Assembly (NCBI GenBank): GCA_038750655.1
Contig: JBCDGZ010000244.1
Coordinates: forward strand, 1 to 6,195
Source of the DNA: JBCDGZ01 sp038750655
Lineage (GTDB): Bacteria > Bacteroidota > Bacteroidia > Chitinophagales > Saprospiraceae
Direction: 5' to 3'
Length of the DNA: 6,195 nucleotides
Within the stretch, counting starts at the first letter, position 1. Every line of letters begins with the position of its first letter. The notes under the pieces are model-generated. The model searched no databases, was not told where the DNA came from, and saw only the letters and a list, made by a program, of their open reading frames with translations. The position numbers were made by a program, and so were the translations under genes. Of the stretch, positions 1 to 6,076 are shown one piece after another.

Positions 1-147
1 GTCTACCGTCTACCGTCTACCGTCTACCGTCTACCGTCTACCGTCTACCGTCTACCGTCTACCGTCTACCGTCTACCGTCTACCGTCTACCGTCTACCGT
101 CTACCGTCTACCGTCTACCGTCTACCGTCCACCGTCCACCGTCCACC
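1..147. repeat. Heptanucleotide tandem array, (GTCTACC)18 (GTCCACC)3
   Basis: Twenty-one uninterrupted 7-bp units fill these bases. The first 18 are identical GTCTACC and the last three, nearest the neighbouring gene, are all GTCCACC (one T-to-C change). There are no spacers, so this is a simple short-unit tandem repeat and not a CRISPR array. The array begins at the first base of the window, so its true length is unknown. It lies 17 bp beyond the stop codon of the minus-strand deacetylase gene. Read in that gene's direction the units are GGTGGAC, then GGTAGAC. The plus strand has no stop codon in any frame, and because 7 is not a multiple of 3 every frame gives the same 7-residue cycle. The minus strand meets TAG once every seven codons. 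No start codon lies inside, so I do not regard it as coding. Slipped-strand copying is the likely origin; any function is unknown. Confidence 0.97.
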
Positions 148-150
148 CCA

Positions 151-180
151 GTGCCAAAGGCACCCTACGGCCGCTGGCCG
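151..180 (-). other. Two adjacent short GC-rich hairpins at the 3' end of the deacetylase gene
   Basis: Two perfect inverted repeats lie back to back. GTGCC/GGCAC with a 3-base loop (151-163) is just beyond the stop codon. CGGCC/GGCCG with a 3-base loop (168-180) covers the last codons. Each stem is only 5 bp. On the minus-strand transcript they would form stem-loops straddling the stop, but no U-tract follows (the next bases are TGGGG and then the repeat array). They are therefore not a canonical intrinsic terminator. They could mark or protect the transcript end, but this is inference. Confidence 0.35.
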
Positions 181-2675
181 ACACTGATCAGGTTCGTAAA
201 CAAACGATAAGCGCCGGGGACCCCTGCGGGCAGCTGACGGAACCAGGAGTAGCCCGTGTATACATAATAGCCCTTTCCGTGCTGAGCAACCAGCAGGCCG
301 CCGTCGCGGGCCGGCTCTCCGGGGTCATTGCTCGAGAGGATGGCTTCGAATTTATCGTCCCACTCGTTCGGAAAATATAAGCCTCGCTCTTGGACCCAAT
401 GGTCAAAATCTGCCGGACCGATCTTATTCGGGAAATTGAGTACGAAGTGATCGGGTTGAAGCATGCGGATTTCGGCTTCCTCCACGGTCACCCGGTCGCG
501 GGAGAGCTTGAGAGGGTAGGGAGCGATGTCCTTGGTTTTGAGCCGATGAGCCGTATTGTATTGTACGATCAAAGTGCCGCCTTGTTCGACATAGTCCATC
601 AGTTCTTGGTTTTTGAATTTCAGGCGGTCGACGGTGTTGAAGGCGCGGATGCCGAGAATGACGGCATCAAACTGCTGGAGGCCTTCTGCGCTGAGGTTAC
701 GATCGTCGAGTAGGGTGACGGAGTAGCCGATTTGTTCGAGGCTAGCGGGGATTTCATCGCCGGCGCCCATGAGGTAGCCGATCCGGTCACCCAGTCGCTT
801 GAGGTCGACGCGGACGATGCGCGCTGCCGAAGGCCGGAGAACACTTTGCGTTGGGATATGATCGTATTCGATGAGCACCAGTTCGCGATCATAGTCCTGA
901 CCATCGAGCTGCGCTACCGCCTTGACCTGCCCTTCGCTCTGTGTTTTGCTAGGGTAAACGGTGAAGCTCAGTCTTTGCTCCTGGCCCTTTTGTTGGAGGT
1001 CGAAGGCTTGTTGAGCCGGCTCTGCGCGCCAGCCTGGCGGGAGCGCCAAGCGCAGCTGCCCCTTCAGATTCGGCTGGCCAGCACCGACCAGCACTTCTAT
1101 CTGCTTGGGCTCATCGCTAGCAAAAACGTAGACTTTCTCGGCAATGTTGGCTGTTACGGGCGGCAGAATTTCGAAGGGACGGTACTGTTCTCCCATCACC
1201 GGGTCATTCTTTTTGTGCACCACCTCTGCCACATATTGCATTTCAACGCCTTCGATGCGCAGTTGGCATTTGATAAGAGCAGTGCGAGGTGTCTCTGGCT
1301 TACCGCGCAGCAGCTGTTCGTTTACAGTGTACATGCCCAGGCTGGCAGGATCGTTCAGCCAGTAGGGGCTGGTCGTCGGCAGTTGGGCGTCGAAATGCAG
1401 CTTAAATTCTTGTTTATAGAGCTGATTATTTTCCAGGGTCAAATTGATGATGGTATCCCTATCCTCGGGGTACAGCTGTAGGCGCTCCACGACCGCCTTA
1501 ATCCCAGATCGGTTGATCATTTCTACCATCACTGGTATCTGCCCGCCGGCGACAACGGAATAATCCTCCGCTACGGCCTCGATGTAGATGCCCATGCAGG
1601 CCAGGATAACTTTTTGGATTTCTGCTAGCTTAACCGTTCGCCAGTAGCTATTGGAGAGGGATTCGATCATTTTAAAGGCCTCCAGGAGCTGCGGAACGCT
1701 GGCCGCTGGATCATCATATTTAAAATCCTCTTCGATTTTGCTGATCAGCTGGCCGATGGGCGCGCCCCCTTTGACGCGCGTCCAGGTCGTATTGATACCT
1801 TCAAAGAGGTCTTCGCGGTTGCTGGGCATATCGCCTTTGAGCAATTGCAGGTACTCGCTCATCGAACCTCGCGTACCGGTAGAGCCGAAGCCCTGGCAGC
1901 GGTGCATACTACGGCTCTCGGCGGCAATTTCAGTATTTGACTTGCCTTTGAGCGGATAGTAGGTGCCCACATCCACGCTGACCATCTTGGATTTATCTGC
2001 CTGAGCGAATTTCTCGCGGCTGCCGAAGAACCACCAGGAGGTATTGAAAAACAGCCGCTTGGGCTGCCAGGTAGAGACATACTGCAGTTGCTCGGGGTAG
2101 GCTTTAGAATCGCCGACTAGGTCGAAGGCCTCATAGGAGAGGATGGCGGAGGTGGTATGGTGGCCGTGGGTGCGGCGTCCGCTGTCGTGCGAAAAGCGGT
2201 TGATGATGATGTCGGGCTGCCAGTTGCGGATGGCCCAGACGACATCGGCCAGCACCTCGTCTTTATTCCAGATTTTCAGCGTTTCCTCTGGATTTTTGGA
2301 ATAGCCGAAATCATTGGCGCGACTAAAGAGCTGTTGGCCTCCGTCGATGCGGCGGGCTCCGAGCAGCTCTTGGGTGCGGATGACGCCCAGCAGTTCGCGG
2401 ATTTCTGTGCCGATCAGATTCTGACCACCGTCTCCTCGGGTTAGGGAGAGATAGGCCGTGTTGACCCGGAGGTGGTTGGAGAGATAGGCAATCAGCCGGG
2501 TATTTTCATCATCGGGATGAGCGGCCACATAGAGGGCCGAGGCCAGTACGTTAAGCCTTTTGATGTCATCGTGAATGTCGGCCGAGGTGGGCTTCTTAGG
2601 CGCCTGTGCCTGCAGGCTACCGCCAATCAGCCAACCGAGCAAAACAAGGGTACTTAAAAAGTATTGATGCTTCAT
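165..2675 (-). CDS. Secreted PIG-L/LmbE family zinc deacetylase with C-terminal amidotransferase-like domain
   Basis: This 836-residue protein belongs to the PIG-L (LmbE-like) superfamily, Zn-dependent hydrolases that remove acetyl groups from N-acetylglucosamine-type sugars; the actual substrate here is unknown. Residues 1-23 form a signal peptide (MKHQ, hydrophobic core, then SLQA before QA), so the product is exported, probably to the periplasm or surface. The PIG-L domain covers roughly residues 40-260. It has the metal/catalytic motif AHPDDE (H53, D55, D56) and a second histidine cluster, HGHH at 170-173, in the place of the family's HxxH element. Residues about 370-605 look like two beta-rich Ig/NEW3-like modules. 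Residues about 615-836 resemble the class I glutamine-amidotransferase-like fold (DAVILGIRAFN, then EQGGTLIVQYN), with no clear catalytic Cys triad. Length and order match the long Bacteroidota members as I remember them. The start is chosen because the promoter at 2751-2781 rules out the upstream TTG at 2780. ATG at 2690, preceded by AAAA, would add five residues and is nearly as likely. It is transcribed alone, away from the DUF3667 remnant. Confidence 0.9.
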   Translation of the reverse strand: MKHQYFLSTLVLLGWLIGGSLQAQAPKKPTSADIHDDIKRLNVLASALYVAAHPDDENTRLIAYLSNHLRVNTAYLSLTRGDGGQNLIGTEIRELLGVIRTQELLGARRIDGGQQLFSRANDFGYSKNPEETLKIWNKDEVLADVVWAIRNWQPDIIINRFSHDSGRRTHGHHTTSAILSYEAFDLVGDSKAYPEQLQYVSTWQPKRLFFNTSWWFFGSREKFAQADKSKMVSVDVGTYYPLKGKSNTEIAAESRSMHRCQGFGSTGTRGSMSEYLQLLKGDMPSNREDLFEGINTTWTRVKGGAPIGQLISKIEEDFKYDDPAASVPQLLEAFKMIESLSNSYWRTVKLAEIQKVILACMGIYIEAVAEDYSVVAGGQIPVMVEMINRSGIKAVVERLQLYPEDRDTIINLTLENNQLYKQEFKLHFDAQLPTTSPYWLNDPASLGMYTVNEQLLRGKPETPRTALIKCQLRIEGVEMQYVAEVVHKKNDPVMGEQYRPFEILPPVTANIAEKVYVFASDEPKQIEVLVGAGQPNLKGQLRLALPPGWRAEPAQQAFDLQQKGQEQRLSFTVYPSKTQSEGQVKAVAQLDGQDYDRELVLIEYDHIPTQSVLRPSAARIVRVDLKRLGDRIGYLMGAGDEIPASLEQIGYSVTLLDDRNLSAEGLQQFDAVILGIRAFNTVDRLKFKNQELMDYVEQGGTLIVQYNTAHRLKTKDIAPYPLKLSRDRVTVEEAEIRMLQPDHFVLNFPNKIGPADFDHWVQERGLYFPNEWDDKFEAILSSNDPGEPARDGGLLVAQHGKGYYVYTGYSWFRQLPAGVPGAYRLFTNLISVGQRP

Positions 2676-2750
2676 ACTAAACGAGGTCATTTTTAACTGT
2701 CTATTCAACAAAATATCGATACTAGGGTTGATAGCGCGAACGCAAAATAC

Positions 2751-2781
2751 GAAAGGTAGCACTAATTTCCAGTTCCTCAAA
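2751..2781 (-). promoter_or_regulatory. Bacteroidota-type promoter for the PIG-L deacetylase gene
   Basis: On the minus strand, TTTG (plus-strand CAAA at 2778-2781) is followed after exactly 19 bases by TACCTTTC (plus-strand GAAAGGTA at 2751-2758). This matches the known Bacteroidota -33 TTTG and -7 TAnnTTTG elements in all but the last base. The predicted transcript start is near 2745, giving a leader of roughly 55-70 nt before the ATG at 2690 or 2675. It also shows that the in-frame TTG at 2780 lies inside the promoter and is not the start codon. The -33 element sits in a small inverted repeat, CCTCA/TGAGG with a 2-base spacer (2775-2786), which could be an operator or chance. Confidence 0.55.
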
Positions 2782-2841
2782 TGAGGCTGAGGAATTTAAC
2801 GTCGTTTTAGCATCTCGATGTTGGCTTGCGGACAGCAGGTC

Positions 2842-3269
2842 TTACTGCGGACGGAGCAGCACCAGCACATCTGGATTCGGGGCAATGTAGGTGAAATAGA
2901 GGAACAGCAGGGTCATCAGAAGTAGGCTGGCTAGGGTATAGGCCACTATAGCGGCCAGAATACTCTTAAGGACGCCTATCCACAAGGGTTTTTGTTCAAA
3001 TACTTGCTGATAGACGTAGATGTAGTACCCAAAGGTAATGAAGAGGCTCATGCCGAGGATGGCAGGGCTAAGAACGACAGCAAACATCAATTGTACCCCC
3101 AGGTCAGCAGCGCCAGAAACGGCACCTTTTGTAGGGTCTACTCCGGCCGGAGCAGCATCTCTCTAATGGTAAAGAAAAACCCTTTTTCCAGATTCAGACT
3201 AGAAAGAATAGATCGGTAGATAGTGGACATACTGATCCGCTCGATGGGCAGCTGCTCGGGGATTTTCAT
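2842..3269 (-). pseudogene. Broken DUF3667-like membrane protein gene
   Basis: Three pieces in a row look like one decayed gene. From ATG at 3269 the first 43 residues end with a segment resembling the DUF3667 N-terminal signature (NLEKGFFFTIREMLLRPE); family members usually continue with G and an IR-Y-GKR stretch. Here a TAG at 3138-3140 stops it. The same frame then gives 16 more residues (KVPFLALLTWGYN at the end) before TGA at 3087-3089. The neighbouring frame, from about 3090 to 2842, gives a hydrophobic tail with two likely membrane helices and a Y-IYVYQQVFEQK linker typical of the family's C-terminus. The total of about 140 codons is well under the size I recall for complete members, so an internal deletion plus a stop and a frameshift seem likely. 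DUF3667 proteins are inner-membrane proteins of unknown function. The alternative is two small unrelated membrane genes, which I think less likely. The family call is from memory of motifs and is moderately sure; that the reading frame is broken is surer. Confidence 0.6.
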
Positions 3270-3293
3270 TGGAGTGGGGTGTTGGTTCTTGTA

Positions 3294-3324
3294 TAAAGCA
3301 AAGAAAATAAGGGGGATGAGCAAA
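3294..3324 (-). promoter_or_regulatory. Possible promoter of the DUF3667-like pseudogene
   Basis: The minus strand carries TTTG (plus-strand CAAA at 3321-3324), then 19 bases, then TTGCTTTA (plus-strand TAAAGCAA at 3294-3301). The -33 element is perfect, while the -7 element matches only partly. The same 19-base spacing is seen at three other starts in this window. It would place the transcript start about 19 nt before ATG 3269, which supports that start over the in-frame ATG at 3356. Confidence 0.3.
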
Positions 3325-3356
3325 TGCTGTTCGTATCGTCTAAGACCGAGGTTCAT

Positions 3357-3717
3357 AAGGTTTTATGCAACAGTAGATTTTTTTATTTTTATTTCAGTTT
3401 AAATTCTAGTTGCTGGTTTATTTGTTTTGGATACAGTGGTTTAGGCCTGTAAGGGGAGGGCTTGTGCTGATAAGTGTTTGTAAATGAGTGGTTTGTGTTT
3501 TTATAGGTTGCTTAAAATATAGTGTGATGTTTTAACTGTACAGAATAAACAACGGTAAGTGTTTTGTTTTAAAATAGATTTATGGTATATTGCACATGCA
3601 TACATTCATTCCTATTCTTTATACAAAGCTAAAGCCTGACTCAATAGTAGTTTTAATATCCATTAGCTACAATTGTCATTCCTAGCCCTTGGCACGCTAA
3701 ACTTCCTTATCCTATCC
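3357..3717. other. AT-rich intergenic stretch between divergent genes, no convincing gene
   Basis: This stretch separates the minus-strand pseudogene from the plus-strand lipoprotein gene. It is about 31% GC by hand count over 3361-3540, with a T-rich run around 3377-3397. The longest plus-strand ATG frame I noticed is about 29 codons (from 3596), with no support. I saw no tRNA-like cloverleaf, long inverted repeat, insertion-sequence end or terminator with a U-tract. The composition break with the GC-richer left side falls at about 3360. Confidence 0.6.
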
Positions 3718-3748
3718 TTTAATGTGGTAATTGAGATGGGTAGCTTTA
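3718..3748 (+). promoter_or_regulatory. Candidate promoter of the orphan lipoprotein gene
   Basis: TTTA (3718-3721), 19 bases, then TAGCTTTA (3741-3748) resembles the Bacteroidota TTTG and TAnnTTTG elements with one mismatch in each. The -7 box lies 25 bp before the ATG at 3774, so the leader would be about 20 nt. Spacing is identical to the better promoter of the PIG-L gene. Each element is imperfect, so chance remains possible in AT-rich DNA. Confidence 0.38.
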
Positions 3749-3773
3749 TTTAATCTCAAAAAACCAAACGATA

Positions 3774-4598
3774 ATGAAATCAATTGTCCGCATTAGCATC
3801 ATCAGTTCAATATTTTTTCTCATTGGTTGCACAAACAGTAATAAGGAAAATATAGAGGTTGAAGAGTACATGGAAATGCAAAGGAGTTTGGCTACCATTA
3901 ATAACTATATTGAGAATAGTAGCTACTGCATTGATTCTACCATTGAGCAATACTTGGCTTTACGGTATGAGATTGGCACGAGTATACATGCTGGAAGAGA
4001 GGAAGGTTACTATTGTCCGCTTGATAGTTGTGACCGGTACGATGAGTTTTTTGATCTTTACTACGATGCCTTAGATGATGCTCTAGGGAGTACATTTACA
4101 AGAACATATTTACCCTGTGAGTTTTATTATGCTCAGGATATTACCAAGGACTTGATTAATCAGGATATGGAATCTGTTAAGAAATTCATTGATGATAATC
4201 TGCTAATTATTGAGGATGAGGTGTTTACACCAGGCGAATACGCTTTAATAGTAGCATATATTGACGAGGTATTTGAAGATATTTATTCCATTGATTACTG
4301 TGATTATTATGCTAGGTGGAGCCAGTTGGATAAAGAAACAGATACAAATGGACAATTATCTGCTGCCCTTATTTTTTCAGGTCCCATTATCATGAGAGAA
4401 CGCCAAGGACTTTTGCAGCAATGGTATACCGGTACTGATCCTAACGACCCGCAGGCTTTATTTGGTTATGCAGCATTGGCGGTTGCAAGAGGGTACGTAG
4501 GGATGCTTTGGGGGATTTTTGAAAAAGGAGTTGATCATCCAGATGCAGGAAACTGTGGCTTAGCAGAAGCTGGAAAAGCAGTGTTGTTAGGCATATAA
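3774..4598 (+). CDS. Orphan lipoprotein, acidic, cysteine-containing, function unknown
   Basis: I do not recognise this 274-residue protein. It begins with a lipoprotein signal: a short basic start, a hydrophobic stretch from about 7 to 17, and the lipobox LIGC with the lipidated cysteine at 19. It is therefore expected to be anchored in a membrane facing the periplasm or surface. The mature part is rich in Asp, Glu and Tyr up to about residue 190. It holds six further cysteines (52, 81, 86, 115, 166, 251), enough for three disulfide bonds if all pair. C81 and C86 flank a CPLDSC loop. From about 191 to 274 the character changes to a Gly/Ala-rich, partly hydrophobic stretch (SAALIFSGP, FGYAALAVARGYVG, ending GLAEAGKAVLLGI), possibly amphipathic helices. 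The start has an A-rich leader and no Shine-Dalgarno sequence. Local GC is about 38% against about 59% in the PIG-L gene, suggesting acquired DNA. The lone gene offers no functional context; an immunity, toxin-associated or cell-envelope role would be a guess. Confidence 0.82.
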   Translation: MKSIVRISIISSIFFLIGCTNSNKENIEVEEYMEMQRSLATINNYIENSSYCIDSTIEQYLALRYEIGTSIHAGREEGYYCPLDSCDRYDEFFDLYYDALDDALGSTFTRTYLPCEFYYAQDITKDLINQDMESVKKFIDDNLLIIEDEVFTPGEYALIVAYIDEVFEDIYSIDYCDYYARWSQLDKETDTNGQLSAALIFSGPIIMRERQGLLQQWYTGTDPNDPQALFGYAALAVARGYVGMLWGIFEKGVDHPDAGNCGLAEAGKAVLLGI

Positions 4599-4701
4599 AG
4601 GGAGGGGAAATCGAAGCAAAAGTCCATATATTTATTACCGAAAAGAAGGGCTGACTTTAAAGATAAACTTCAACGGATTAAAACCATTTAAACTTGGCTT
4701 T

Positions 4702-5013
4702 ATGGTATATATTTTACTAACATCAGGCTATTTCTTATTGATATTCACCTACTTTTATTTCTTAAAGCAATTTGTGGAAGAGATTTCCCACTATCCTTTG
4801 AAAAAATCAAATATATACTACTTGGTTGTTTTAAGTGTAATAAGCGTTGTTTTAATTTTTGGAATTAAAAAGGTATTTGACTCTATTTCAATCAGCTATT
4901 TGCAATATTTACCAGGCTGGATTTGGGCAATACTTTTATTTGGAGTTCCTAATTTGATCGGCTACATCGGCTACTACAGAAAAAATAAGAAGCAAGAGCA
5001 TGAACTAGTGTAA
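4702..5013 (+). CDS. Small membrane protein with three predicted helices, function unknown
   Basis: This 103-residue protein is almost entirely membrane-embedded. Hydrophobic segments run at about residues 2-22, 38-55 and 70-92, with a basic tail RKNKK at 93-97. By the positive-inside rule the C-terminus is probably cytoplasmic. No family is recognised. The reading frame stays open upstream back to a TAG at 4588-4590, overlapping the end of the lipoprotein gene, but has no ATG, GTG or TTG there. ATG 4702 is therefore the only usable conventional start. No Shine-Dalgarno or clear promoter is visible; TAAACTTG at 4689-4696 is too near and lacks a -33 partner. It follows the lipoprotein gene by 103 bp on the same strand and could be co-transcribed. 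GC is about 28%, the lowest of any gene here, fitting acquired DNA. It is too short to support a functional guess, and a fragment of a longer membrane protein is possible. Confidence 0.68.
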   Translation: MVYILLTSGYFLLIFTYFYFLKQFVEEISHYPLKKSNIYYLVVLSVISVVLIFGIKKVFDSISISYLQYLPGWIWAILLFGVPNLIGYIGYYRKNKKQEHELV

Positions 5014-5064
5014 ACCCCCTAAACTGCCCCTCTACTCATTCTCACTAATAACCTCCCCAAATAT

Positions 5065-5095
5065 TTTGCCTCCAACAAACAATTTCCTACCTTAA
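5065..5095 (+). promoter_or_regulatory. Candidate promoter of the TPR protein gene
   Basis: TTTG (5065-5068), 19 bases, then TACCTTAA (5088-5095). The -33 element is perfect, and the -7 element keeps TAnnTT but not the final TG. It lies 30 bp before the ATG at 5126. The spacing equals that of the PIG-L promoter and the -7 begins with the same TACCTT. Confidence 0.4.
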
Positions 5096-5125
5096 TCAAG
5101 CAAAACAAGACATTAGACAATAATT

Positions 5126-6076
5126 ATGAGAAAACTGTTGTGGCTGCTTGCCCTCCTGGGGGTAAGCAGCACTACTTCCGCTGCCCTACCTCCTCTAGAC
5201 ACCCTCCAAATTCGCCAATTGCTGCACCAGGCCGACCGTCTGATGGAGGAGGCCAGCTATGCTGAGGCGCTGACCCTGCAAGAGCAAGCTCTGTCGATGT
5301 GTGGAGAGGCGGCTTCGCTTTGGCGAGGGGAGGTGTTGGATGGGATGGGGAGGTGTTATAACTTTTTAGGAAAATATGATGAGGCAATAAGGTGCGCAAC
5401 TGAAAATCATATGTATTATAAAAAAGCATTGGGTGGTAGACATATTAAAACCGCAGATGCACTTAATGAGTTAGGGAGAAATTATTTGAATAATGGAGAT
5501 GTAGATAATGCGATAGAATTTCTAATTCAGGCTAAAGATATTTATGAAGAAAAGGAAGGAAGCGAAAGTGTTTTATTTGCGAATTGTTGTACAAATCTTG
5601 GGATATGTTATGACATCAAATTAGATAACGAAAATGCCTTAATATTCTTCAAAAAGGCGTTAGCAGTTGATGTGAAAGTACTAGGAGAAAATGATTTTTC
5701 AACTTCTATAGACTACAATAATTTAGGGGCCTGTTATGAGACTAGGGACGAATATGATTTAGCTTTAGAGTGCTACAGAAAATCTCTTAAAATTAGATCT
5801 AGTATTTATGGAGTTAATCATTTAAGTAATTCCCATCCATTGAATAATATTGGAATTTGTTATAAGCTAAAAGGGGATTTTATAAATGCGCTAAAGTATT
5901 ATAAGAAGTCTTTAAAAATAAGAATGGATAATTTGGGAGTTGAACATATTGATGTTGCATTTAGTAACTATAATATTGGGAACCTACTATTTGAAGCTAG
6001 AGACTATGAAGGTGCACTTCGTTACTACGAAGAAGTATCGTATAGGGCTGATATACCTACCTCAATTAAGCCCTGA
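5126..6076 (+). CDS. Exported TPR repeat protein, 42-residue period; probably truncated by a frameshift
   Basis: The frame encodes 316 residues. A signal peptide covers about 1-19 (MRKLLWLLALL, then TTSA before ALPP), so the product is exported. The rest is tetratricopeptide repeats, helical hairpins that bind proteins. One degenerate repeat lies at about 26-59. Six more carry the helix-A glycine at 75, 117, 159, 201, 243 and 285 and the helix-B alanine at 87, 129, 171, 213, 255 and 297, both exactly every 42 residues. This is the TPR_12/kinesin-light-chain-like spacing. The last repeat breaks off after ALRYYEEV, and a TGA ends the frame at 6074-6076. A neighbouring frame continues with plausible protein to the window edge, so the natural product is probably longer. 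Proteins of this form in Bacteroidota often end in a CHAT (caspase-like) domain, which is outside the window if present. Bases up to about 5350 are about 60% GC and the remainder about 31%, so the gene looks mosaic. ATG 5126 has no Shine-Dalgarno sequence but fits the signal peptide and promoter. Confidence 0.85.
   Translation: MRKLLWLLALLGVSSTTSAALPPLDTLQIRQLLHQADRLMEEASYAEALTLQEQALSMCGEAASLWRGEVLDGMGRCYNFLGKYDEAIRCATENHMYYKKALGGRHIKTADALNELGRNYLNNGDVDNAIEFLIQAKDIYEEKEGSESVLFANCCTNLGICYDIKLDNENALIFFKKALAVDVKVLGENDFSTSIDYNNLGACYETRDEYDLALECYRKSLKIRSSIYGVNHLSNSHPLNNIGICYKLKGDFINALKYYKKSLKIRMDNLGVEHIDVAFSNYNIGNLLFEARDYEGALRYYEEVSYRADIPTSIKP

Noticed and set aside
1..147. CRISPR array
   Set aside because: Units are 7 bp and directly adjacent, with no spacers and no cas genes.
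1..210. Plus-strand open frame running through the repeat array to TAA at 208-210
   Set aside because: It has no start codon within the window, encodes only a 7-residue cycle, and its openness is a necessary result of the repeat unit having no stop on that strand.
732..1481. 249-codon plus-strand open frame opposite the PIG-L gene
   Set aside because: It lies wholly antisense to a well-supported gene with recognisable catalytic motifs, and has no signature of its own; it is a shadow of a GC-rich gene.
2676..2780. N-terminal extension of the PIG-L protein from TTG at 2780
   Set aside because: It would place the signal peptide internally and overlaps the -33/-7 promoter elements.
3270..3356. 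Extension of the DUF3667-like piece to ATG 3356
   Set aside because: The extra 29 residues do not resemble the family start and cover the candidate promoter at 3294-3324.
2691..3539. Ten-base direct repeat TTTTAACTGT at 2691-2700 and 3530-3539
   Set aside because: It is AT-rich and short, the flanks do not match convincingly, and there are no mobile-element features between the copies.
3596..3685. 29-codon plus-strand frame in the intergenic stretch
   Set aside because: It is short, has no ribosome-binding or promoter support and no recognisable sequence, so chance is likely.
4599..4606. Strong Shine-Dalgarno-like GGGAGGGG after the lipoprotein stop
   Set aside because: No start codon lies at a suitable distance downstream, and other genes in this window do not use Shine-Dalgarno sites.
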